64,000 bases of DNA from Branchiostoma lanceolatum (Eukaryota > Chordata > Leptocardii > Amphioxiformes > Branchiostomatidae). The stretch is taken from the NCBI RefSeq assembly GCF_035083965.1, contig NC_089731.1, positions 2,147,001-2,211,000 of the forward strand. Direction: 5' to 3'. Under the pieces are notes generated by a model. That model searched no databases, was not told the origin of the DNA, and saw nothing but the letters and a program-made list of their open reading frames with translations. Each line of letters begins with the position of its first letter. Position 1 is the stretch's first letter. This document shows, in pieces, positions 44,701 through 64,000 of the stretch. Made by a program: the position numbers and the translations under genes.

Positions 44701-46889
44701 TATTTGAATCGTTGGGGCACCATGTGCAGAGAATCTGACCACCAGTTTTCTGTTCTTTCCAATCAATGTTTAACTACCTGTCTTGCCAGTCCATTCTCTG
44801 ATATTATCCTCCCATCTTTAATCTGTTGCCCCGAGGAGGCTATATAACCTCCTTCAGTTGCCCTAACTCCCTTGCGACAATGTCCATACCACTATACACA
44901 CATACAGACAAACACACACACACACATACCAGGGGTTCATCTAAATCAGGAAAGAGGGGCGTTGCACCCTCTTGTTTCAGCCCATGGCCAGCTCCCCCTT
45001 GTTGACTTCAGATTTTAGCTTAATATGAGCATACAGCCTTCACTCAGCAATAGATTCATCCATAAATACATAGAATTCACTCCCTCGCATGTGTGTGCTC
45101 CCTCTTGTTTAATTTTTCTAGAAAAAACCCTGCATACACTCACACACACACCCTACACATAACACACAAACATTATACTTCACTCCCTTTTTGGGTGAAG
45201 TAAAATCATGATTTATATGAATAACAATCCTAAATCATCATGGCACATGGTTCTTTCTACTAGAAATTGTTCCCACTGAGCTATTTGGCACAATAAGGTT
45301 TGCTGCCAATAACCATTTATGTGTGACTCAGACTTAAACTAGCGTCTCGGGGTTTCGTGATTGGGGGTCTAGATCTCAACTACAGGTGTACAATTGCAAT
45401 TTGGCAAGCAAAAAAAAAGACGGCTACGTTTAGAAATTCAGAGATCATACACTGCAGTAAACAGAAATTCAATATTTTGAGCTCTATGTATACATAAAAG
45501 AAAGCAGAACTTGCAACTGATCAGGAGTGTAGCAAAATAACTGGCAGCACATACATGTACATGTACATGAAATGCTGTAAACTTCTTAGCATGACATAAC
45601 TCAAATGTTTGTCATTGTAATTTTCCTTGCAGCATACATATCATGATCATGTAATAATAAGCATACATCATGTACAAAATCAATGGTGGATTATATGTAA
45701 ATCATAATAATATTCCTTGAAGATTGCATAAAGATTGAACCAACCTTAGTGGAGCCATGAAAACAAGAAGAAACAGCCAGACACTCTGACTACTACATGT
45801 TAGCTGGAATTATCAACCCAGAATCTAGGTATTCAAAATCATTCTTCCTAGCTAAGACCTTATAGAGCTATGATTAGTCTCGCAGACCTCATTTTCATCA
45901 AAGGAGCCTTTCTGGCAGATCAGGCCTCCGCCACCGAAAGAAGCAAAGTAGGAAAGGGCTTTTCAGGAAATATGAAATTATTCTATAATATAGCTACGAT
46001 GGCCGAAAATATGGAACCAAAACTAATGCAAAAATAGATGATTTGAGTCTTATTTTCAGAGACTCTTTTGCCGTACGTTCACTTTAACCTTTAGCACACT
46101 GAAGTAGCCATTTGGCACCCAATTCCCTATTGGTTTCAGAGTTAGGCAGCAGGGAGAAGGTTAAATTCTGAATCTGAACCTTTCTGGTAGATTGCTGTAA
46201 ACGACACCAGAAGTTTGATCAGACCCCAGGTGTGACATGGTGTCTGGTGTAACATAACCAGCTGCTGCCGTGCATCTGGGAAGCTGCGTTACACTAAAAG
46301 GTCATTATTGATTAAAAAGCACTTGTCTCTACATGTACAGTAGTGCTATCAGCAGTAATTATACCTGCAGTTCCCTGGATATTCAACAGGGGGCACTATA
46401 GCACACAGTCTAGCTACATGTACCTGCCATTCAGTTTCAATGGTCAGGTGAAGAATTTGTTTTAACTTGATATTTACTAAATCTAAATTCAGTACCATCT
46501 TGTTATCAATTTTTCTTTACCAACAAAGATTAGATATGAAATTCTAACTTTATAACTAAAAATATAAGCTAAACAGTAATGATCTATTCATCGACGTAGT
46601 AATGATCTAAAACCATTAGTACAAATTAAACCAACTAGCATAGCCAAAAACATGAACCTTAATCTTAAGTTAAAGTAAAAGAAATTTAAATACATTTATG
46701 ATATAGAAGCTTGTAGTGTGAACTGAGATATGCAGGTGATATAACTGACTTCGTCACAAGCTGTGTCCCTATGTGCCTGCAAAACTCACAGGTGTTTGAC
46801 ATACTGAAGAAGGGTAGTTAAGTTGACTATTGACTACACAATATACAGTTAATTGAAGACTCCTGGCTCCTCTGCCAATCGTACGTTGT

Positions 46890-46985
46890 AGATTTGCGGA
46901 GTCCCGTCATCATTACCAGACAGTGTTAGAGCTCAGAGCCGTCTAAACCCCGCCAGGTAAGATGGCACAACTCCGCCAGGTCTGC
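46890..46985. repeat. Short foldback element, copy 2
   Basis: GCGGAGTCCCG, CATCATTACCAGACAG at the left; GCCAGGTAAGATGGCAC, ACTCCGCC at the right. Same tip as the 44.5 kb copy. Confidence 0.6.
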
Positions 46986-47546
46986 ATGGTTTCACCTGGT
47001 CCAACTCAACAATGTCTAAATCATGATCCTAAAATTAATTAAGTGCAAAATATTAAGGGAGGTATATATTCTTGTGCTGAAGTTTGCTAAACGTTTTGTG
47101 AATGTAACAAGCTGAAATCTGTATTCTAGAATTTCAAAAACCTTTTCAAGTTCAAACCAAGGAGGTTAAAATCAGGAACATACCAAAATTTATATAAAGA
47201 TGATGCTGTAAGGTCTGTAAGACCACAATGATTTAATTTTTTTGCCTTCTGATATGCCTGCTTTACTTAACATTCCAGTTTAGCTTTTTGCCTATCCATC
47301 AATGTATTAAAAATTTAAAAAAAGATTTTATAAAACAATTTCCAGTTTGATAATTACGTTGACTTCGTCACTCATATATGGGAGCATATTTGGGTCCTCA
47401 TGATATAAGTTAAAGTATGTCTGTTTCTTCTTTTATTTCTTATCTTCCCTTTCAGTCTATCTAAGATCCTGCAAAAATCTGACAACCATGCAAGAAATTG
47501 AACAGGAATGGCCTGATGACATTATCCACTTTTATGGGCCAGGCTG

Positions 47547-47790
47547 ATGATTACAGTAATTCTTATTTCTTTCACTGTAACTTTATGTTCACTGTTTTCA
47601 CTGTCACCTCTGTTCCGTGAACTTATCATCACTGTGAAAAACCTTTTGTAATTATTTATGAAAAAAAATACTTAATTTTGTAAATCACTTGGACTTGGTG
47701 CCATCGTGAAGTTAAAGTTCAGTGAAAATGTCCATTTTCCTTACACCATGAAATTTTGCTATTGTGAAGATAAAATGAATTACAGTATTG
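47547..47790. mobile_element. MITE-like element with terminal ATTACAGTA
   Basis: ATTACAGTAATTC at the left and GAATTACAGTAT at the right are inverted. The inside has ACTGTAACTTTATGTTCACT and GTGAAGTTAAAGTTCAGTG words of the same style. Confidence 0.4.
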
Positions 47791-48845
47791 TCTCTGCTTT
47801 TATTTAACCACTTTAAGTTTAACCATACAGTGTTAATTTGAAGACAAAAATTTGCAATCGACTCACAAGGTAGTATCTGAATGAAAAGGTTGGGGAAGTC
47901 ACGATGCATGTCTTATAATTTCTATTTTGCCTGCTTGCTCCATTTAAGTTCCTACTAAAATCAGACAACATAGAAGTCAGATTGGAATGCCATCAATCAC
48001 TTTGATGGGGGAGGTTGACAATTAGTATTCTTCAACCACAGCGTTAAATACAAAGACAAGCGGCTCACAATGTACTGAATTAAAAGGTCAGGTCAGACAT
48101 GAAGGTCAGACATGAAGGTCATGCAAGGCATGAGTCATTTGTTTGTCAGATTTTTGTTTCACAGGGCGGGGTGGGGTACCTGTGGGAGGGGGGCGACAGT
48201 CAGCCGTGACAAACCTATTCTTATCAGTATGTAATGAGATAAAGGAGTGACTAATCGCACTGTAACTGGTACTATACTGGTGCATTGTGAAGTTACAACC
48301 CACATGATTTTAGACTGGGGGCATACCATAAGGAAAACATTCATTGTAATGAGCAGAATATAAAAAGAACAATTCTAAAACTGAAAAGGGAGAACAGCAA
48401 ATGAAAACGATGAATTAATGAAAACATGATTTTTCTACTTTCCCCTGACTGCCATTCCTAAAACTGATTTTTCTTCCTCATAATCCCGCTTTATAGTTAA
48501 GATTTTTAAAACTAAAATAAAACTATTAAAAGGGAAGATTTCACACAATTGATAGACTCAGTGACAGTTTTCTCTCCCGGCTGAACTTTAAGTACAGTGT
48601 AACTACGAACTTTGTCATACTTTAAGACAACGCCTTAATTTTCCTCCAATAAGATTTCTTGGACAGTGGCTAGACTTCCAATTTACTTCCTTACAGTATG
48701 TTAACTTGGCCATATGTCAAGAATTTGAATCATAAGTTTCTCAAGTGAAATCTTTGGGGGCTGACTAGAGTGTGAGAGTTCAGTAAATGTCACTGGGAGA
48801 CAATACATCAAATTTTCAAACATCTGTCAGCTTCTTATTTAGTGT

Positions 48846-49090
48846 GGCTTCGATTGGCCGAGAGATCACAGGTTTGTTTCCTGCAGGCGGTCATGGTTAG
48901 ATGTCGCGTCCTTGGGAAAGGTACTTTACACAACTTTCCTCACTCTAACCAGGTGTAAAATGGGTACCTTACTTTGGTTGGGGATGTAAAAGGCGGTGGA
49001 GGGAGAGGGATGGGCTCTACCTTCCCTTATAGCTAGACACAGTGGATAACAACCCAACGCCCCTTATTAATGGCCTCATAATATAGCCTA
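48846..49090 (+). mobile_element. tRNA-derived SINE, long form
   Basis: Box A-like CGATTGGCCGAGAG, body GGTACTTTACACAACTTTCC, CAGGTGTAAAATGGGTACC, then GGTTGGGGATGTAAAAGGC, GGGCTCTACCTTCC, ACACAGTGGATAACAACCC. The distal part is the family seen inverted at 1527-1776 and 2571-2760. Lies in the large TTLL10 intron. Confidence 0.6.
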
Positions 49091-49669
49091 TAGGACTTCC
49101 TTTAATACCTGTTTTAAAAAAATTTCTTAATTCTTTTCACTGAATTTAGCCACATATATCAAAACAGCACTGGGCCTTAAATTAGATATAACAGTATCTT
49201 GCACTGACTGGGCTGTGAACTGGGACATATGCCAAAATGACCCCTTCACTTCACTTCTAAACAAGATTTAACTCTACACAGGGCATGCTTCACTTAGTTA
49301 CAGTAAACTTGCGCATATCTCAAGACCTGGTTTTAGGTGTGGTTGGTAAGATTTGAGTTGTCTTGGTCTGGCTGGGTTGCAATGAGGTAAATTAAGGACA
49401 TAAGTCAAAACAATGTCTTAAGTTTCATAACTTATATGTAAGATTTCTTGGCTATAGTCGAGTACCCAACTTGACCATACTTAAGGTTTTTTAAAGATTT
49501 GAGTGAGATTAACCAGATTAATATTAGTACTAAGAAGATGACTGAAATGTGACAATGAGAGTTTCATGCAAGTTTCCATAATAATGTGACTGTGAGAACT
49601 AAGGAATATGGAGGGACCACTAATATGGCTTGAGTGTTCGGTTAAGACTCCATAAGACATCTGGACTGC

Positions 49670-49760
49670 GAGGAAACTTGACTGGCATCATTACCAGGCA
49701 GTATTTGAATATGGAAACACATCGAATGCTGCCAAGTAAGATGTCAGGAATCAAGCTAAC
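49670..49760. repeat. Short foldback element, copy 3
   Basis: GGCATCATTACCAGGCAG at the left and CTGCCAAGTAAGATG at the right. The stem change A to G is matched by T to C on the other arm. Confidence 0.6.
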
Positions 49761-49889
49761 ATGTCCTTCCCAACTGTAGAACTAAATTGTGCTGCTGCTA
49801 GCGCTGGTACTATTGTTTTTCTGAGGTAAAGTGTGGAATTAAAAATGATATCTAGATCTATATCATCAACTATGAATATTTCTTCTCAA

Positions 49890-50070
49890 GGTAACAGTTC
49901 ACGACTTTAGTCAAACCTGTACAAAGTCACGTACAAGTGACCACCTCTTCATAATGACGACATGGCCAATGTGACCACTTTTTGGCGGTCCTTTCACACA
50001 AGAATTAACTATGATTATAAGAATCCTGCCCAAAGTGACCACCTGTCCACAAGTCTTATCAGTATCAGTT
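49890..50070 (+). repeat. Dispersed GTGACCACCTC repeat
   Basis: AGTCAAACCTGTACAAAG, AAGTGACCACCTCTTCATAA, TGGCCAATGTGACCACTTTT and GATTATAAGAATCCTGCCC. The same series occurs at 60275-60410 in an ACAP2 intron, and a relic at 58030-58150. Confidence 0.6.
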
Positions 50071-52939
50071 CCCTGACAGGATAGCCTTCTTGGCTTGATG
50101 GGCAGTTTTAAATTTTGTTTTTATTCTTTAACCCCTGCCCTGCTCTTTTCTGATACAAGGCTTGTTAGCACATGTGTTGACAACCATCATTACAAATCTA
50201 GCCTACAGAAATCATACGCCTCTTAGAGTGTTGAATTATAATTTCATGCACATTAAATAAAGCCTGGCCATGACCACCATTACAGTGCAGTTGTCTACAT
50301 GTAAGTAACATCTCTCAACAACAGGCTCAACTTAATTCAAATTTTCAAGACAAAGAAATGTAAACAATTCCTGAAACAAAGCAGCTATTCTTTCTGAATT
50401 ATGCCATAATTACAAATTCACAATGTTGAGATTAATGTTCACGGCTTTGCAGAAGTTATAGAATGAGTGGGTGAGTGATTGGGTGAGATGACTCTATTTG
50501 TCAACCATTGGGTGAAGGTGTGGTGTATCCACAGGGGATTTGAAAACCAAAAACCTTGGCTTCAAGTTTCCAAACAACAAACAGTTTTTCCACGTCTGCA
50601 AAGTCTGTGTGTTTGTCCCTCCACAAAGCACGATACAGAGTCAGGCACCTGTCAATGTTGTCTCATGGCGAACCGTGACTTTGCATGTTTTCGATGATAG
50701 TGTGGAAAGGCCTTCTTTGTACCAAGGAGGTTAAAATAAGAGACCTTGTTTGTACAAATTGCTTTTCAGGAGAACATTTCTTCAACTCAGGCAGATTCAC
50801 TATCCGTTTCAATGTCTGTTTTCCCCTTTATGTGAGGGTTAGACGCGCTTGCAACTTGGATGTCATCTCTTTTGATGACCTAAAGTCAAAAGCCAGCTTG
50901 TTCAGAATTGGCACATACACCTGAAGAGTATATTCAAAATGAATTTTTTAAATCCATTTTCCCTGTATCCGAATATTCTAAGTTTGTCAAACTTGGCTCC
51001 TGACATACAAATAGGTTACTCATTTTTGAAAACATAATTAGCGAATTCCAAAACTGCCATACCTTGTTATTTTTAAGCTGCTAAAGATTAACATCTTACT
51101 TTACCCACTTTCAAAATGAAAGTAATTATGTAGACACAGCCTGGGACCAAGTCTGGCAGATTTATATTGACTATCACTACTACTAGTATATCAGATCTCC
51201 AGAGCCTTTCAATTCAATGTTTAACCTTCTCCCAGCTGTGGCAGCCTTTAGGTACAAAGTTTGTATTGGTTACAGGGCTAGGCAGGAGGGAGCTGGTTAA
51301 ACAAAACCAACAATCGTTTTCTTTCAGTTCCAGTCACTCTTTTTTTTATCATTAAGTTCTGTTTCACATCGCAATGCAAAACAGGAACTGGACATTGTTA
51401 TAGTGTTAATCAGAAAGGGAAAAGGAATTCTGAAATCTATCTATTCAACTGGTGCACATGAAATGCTATGATAGCAGGCCACGAATGGACTGTTATCTAT
51501 TATTAGTAACATCACCATGGATACGGCATTGTCCCAAGGGTCAGATGCACACAGAGCTAATTAACCAAGGGTGCCATTGTAGATGGCTGCAGTGTTACAA
51601 TAGAACTGTGACCTTTGCTCCTGATTTAGATCTAACCACTTCCAAGGTCCATTAAGGTTTAAAATATCTTTACTGTCATGGTTGCACACTTTCCACATAC
51701 AGTTATCTACTCTAGATAAGTCATACGACTAATGACATTTGAACTGCATTTTTACAAGAATGTCACGAGAGACCATGTTACAGCATTATCTGTACTACCG
51801 AAATATTTATCTACTCTAAATCTTGAAACATTATTGGTGGTACTTTGATGTTTGTAGTTTTAATGGTCACTCCACTGCAAACTGGTCACACCCATTTTGT
51901 TGCTACTATTGTTTCAATCGTGAAATCTTGATTTTTGCCTTGCCAGTTGCCACAAAATGTATGTGCAGAGATCTTATAATAAATCACAGTATCAGAAAGA
52001 ATATGAAACCTGTCGGCTGCAACCCTGAACTGCTAATTTAAGGAAGAGGTTCAAGTGCAACCTTGGGCAACCTGATCTTGTTTGACGCAACCTTATGAAC
52101 AACCCAAGCTTGTCTCAAATTTGTGATTTTATTTTGGGTTCTGCATGTTTTGACATCTGTTCATTACACAACTTCTCTATTGACAAAATAGGTTTGAAAA
52201 TATCATATTGCAACATGGGAAAAATAATATCAATAAAAAATATATAATATTATAAATTGTTTTTAAATTAAGATGATGGTTTAGTTCAAGTGGGAAACCC
52301 AGTGGTAAATGAAAGTTGGGCAATCAAAAATTCTCAAGCTGAGATGGCTGAAAAAATAAGCAGTATTTGGGCCAAGTTCTGAACTGATGAGTCATCATGG
52401 TTAACAGTGCATTGAAATAAATACCCAGGTAAAGATAACAAAATATTGGAGTTCTGCAAGCGCAAATAATACCTGCACAGCAAATTGAATGTTTCTAACA
52501 AGAACAACATGTGTAAACACGAATTGCAGGCTGTTGCTGTTCTTTTGTGGTAGTTAATTACCGAGTAAATTGGCGCCAGGACAGGCAAGGGTGTGTACGT
52601 GGGCGGAGTGAGCCTAGCCTGCATTCCAGACTCCCTGGCAACGTTACAATATTGTTGAATTTTGCTGATTACGTGCATTTTTCTGAATCCTGCTCGGTTC
52701 TGGTGGCTCCTATTCTTTGCACAATTTGTCTGAAGCTATCAGAACAAAGTTTTCATCACAAAACAGTTCGTAAGGTACACAGATGCTATAAGAAAGCCCA
52801 CGCAAAGAGACTGCTTTAGGAGGCTAAGGGTAAAGGGGGAGGGGGGCGCGACCGTATGGCTTCGTAAATGATCGAACGAGACCACGCTAGCGAGGACTAC
52901 CTTTATCACGGTATTTACCTGTGTTTATAACAGTCTTAC

Positions 52940-53040
52940 CTGTTCACACCTGGGGTACAAACGAGCCGACACCTTTTTTTTCCCGCCAAGATGAGTCAAG
53001 TTGAAGCACCGAGAGCTCAAGTTGACACCGGCGGGATCAA
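52940..53040 (-). other. Possible noncoding first exon of TTLL10
   Basis: A strong minus-strand donor (GTGAACAG followed by GTAAGACT) lies at 52940/52939 in a GC-rich stretch. The TTLL10 start exon has an acceptor (TTTTTTTCAG at 43436) just 5' of its ATG, so a spliced 5' UTR is likely. Linking the two across 9.5 kb is inference. The upstream limit is not defined by sequence. Confidence 0.35.
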
Positions 53041-53298
53041 AGCGCTCTCCCCGCCGACGAGCTGTCGGGCACGTTCGGCGGTGCAGTCAGCCCTCTCCCG
53101 CGGATTTCACACATGCAGGGGACCTGATAAAATCGTCATGCCGGCGTAAAATCTAGCAGAAAGCGTGGTGTTCTAATGAATAAGGCGTGCCGGGCGTTGA
53201 CGGTTTATAAGGTCGCAGGTTTTGTTTGAAATCTGCCTCCAAGGCGATTAGCAAAACACACGCCCATACATGGGTGGGCGGCCGGGACACCCGCGCTC

Positions 53299-53588
53299 AT
53301 TGGTCAAAAGTTGAATTACGTCATCGCCTCTCGGCCAATCAAAACTCTTGGGACGAGTTTTGATTTGGGAAACTTTTGTGTGCCCGCGTCCACCAGGCTA
53401 CAGTCCTGGTCATGAGTCAATTAGTAGAAAATTACTAGTACCTTAATTGGGTGAACAATTCAAAACAATAGGCAATTTAGACGTGCTTATAGGGGAGGAG
53501 GGCTGATGAAAGGGCTCTAATTGGCTAAAAGTTGCCGTGGCATCACGAGTTTTGAAACCAATCAGAGGAGTTTTGATCTCGGAAACCC
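53299..53588. promoter_or_regulatory. Candidate bidirectional promoter modules with duplicated CCAAT/ATTGG boxes
   Basis: Two copies of one module: ATTGGTCAAAAGTTG, then CCAATC, then GAGTTTTGATTTGGGAAAC at 53299-53376; and ATTGGCTAAAAGTTG, then CCAATC, then GAGTTTTGATCTCGGAAAC at 53520-53588. Each has facing ATTGG and CCAAT (NF-Y type) boxes. The first also has TTACGTCA (CRE/ATF type) at about 53315. The modules lie between the inferred TTLL10 first exon and the ACAP2 start. Confidence 0.45.
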
Positions 53589-54412
53589 TTGGCTTTGCAT
53601 CATCATCCATAAAACTCTGAAAAAATTGGAACTATTGTCCCTTGTACTCTACTTTAACTATTCATTGTTTTCAGGGCTAAAAGGTCAGATGAGGTCAAGA
53701 CAAGAAAAAGGTCATGTCTGTTCAGTTTCATCATGTCCTTGGTTTCATGGATACACAAATGGTGCCATATCTAAATGTAAGATCCCAAATCTTGAGATGG
53801 AGCAATTTCTAAATGTAAGATATGCACTTTGTTGACCGTGGAAAGGGGAAATTCAGTTTCCTCTACGTACTTGTAATTGATTAGCCCCATTTGAAAGCTT
53901 GCATGCTGCAGTTTTGATAAGATACGTTAGGTGGCAGCTTAATTACGTGTTCCCTCTGCTACGGATTGCAAACAATACATACAAAAAACACACAAATGTA
54001 AAAGCCGAGGAAATTTCAAGTTCGCAAACAGTTGCAATTTGAAAGGAAACTCCAGCTTCAATTTCTAAAAATTCCAAATGTCGAAATCACAAAAATCCAT
54101 TCATAACATCTTGATCTAGAATTTCAACAATCAAAATTTCAGCTACAAAAGCATACAATTTTATTAGAAATAGTATCAGCACAAGAACATCCACAAATTC
54201 AGAGTTCTACGTGTCTAAACGAGAAAAGCAATTTGAATGTACTGACGCGGAATATGTGGCTATGTTACTGATGCCGCCCATTCGAATCGGTACGCGAATC
54301 ACGCGCTAGTGATTATTTGACAGGCCAAGTTTGACATCAGTGCAGAAAAATGAGGTAATATCCGCATCATAAGTCTCCGGTTATCTTCAACTTCCGCGCC
54401 TTAAGCACCAAG

Positions 54413-63947
<9,535 letters not shown>

Positions 63948-64000
63948 GTATGCAAACAGGAACCATTAACATGGTCCAAGATGTTTCGTTCTTTCTTAGA

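Larger units (their letters stand above)
43436..52939. other. Large gene-free stretch, probably the TTLL10 first intron
   Basis: AT-rich, with foldbacks, simple ATC repeats, MITEs and SINEs. No ORF above about 90 codons resembles a known protein. Assignment as an intron depends on the inferred first exon near 52940. Confidence 0.45.

Noticed and set aside
53521..53835. 104-codon plus-strand ORF upstream of ACAP2
   Set aside because: Covers one of the two promoter-like CCAAT modules; no protein similarity.

Overview
The window is animal nuclear DNA. Genes are split into many short exons with GT-AG introns, intergenic space is modest, and the introns are packed with short repeats, foldback elements, tRNA-like SINEs and LINE 3' ends. 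The gene content (ACAP-type ArfGAP, TTLL10-type tubulin ligase, kinesin, peptide hormone precursor) and the repeat style suggest an invertebrate deuterostome. My best guess is amphioxus (Branchiostoma), from general familiarity and not from a search. All exon borders below were worked out by hand from splice signals and phase continuity.

Layout: (1) 71-6919, minus: 5' nine coding exons (365 codons) of a coiled-coil protein that runs off the left edge. (2) 9257-17892, minus: a complete divergent kinesin (about 621 or 652 residues, depending on one cassette exon). Upstream, at 18310-19250, lies a tandem array of about 190-214 bp units, each with a minus-strand 5' splice site, so it may be a multiplied set of alternative first exons. 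(3) 19.3-24.0 kb: mostly repeats, including a decayed LINE. (4) 24006-25353, plus: a small secreted-peptide precursor with two tandem copies of a peptide ending in WGQPW followed by Gly-Lys-Arg. It has a phase-matched 45-nt cassette exon that is itself duplicated. (5) 28121-43362, minus: a complete TTLL10-like tubulin glycylase/ligase of 873 residues. A noncoding first exon may lie near 52.94 kb, making the 43.4-52.9 kb stretch one intron. (6) 54413-63947, plus: 22 exons of an ACAP2-like Arf GTPase-activating protein (BAR, PH and ArfGAP domains). Its ankyrin repeats would lie beyond the right edge. TTLL10 and ACAP2 appear divergent, sharing a promoter region at about 53.0-54.4 kb with duplicated CCAAT-type modules.

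Three genes (coiled-coil, kinesin, TTLL10) concern microtubules or are plausibly cytoskeletal; ACAP2 acts in Arf6 membrane traffic. Nothing shows that they form a pathway.

The most notable signals are the candidate amidated neuropeptide gene, and a recurring pattern in which small tandem duplications straddle exon edges. The pattern is seen in all five genes and in several cases yields extra splice sites with open reading frames.
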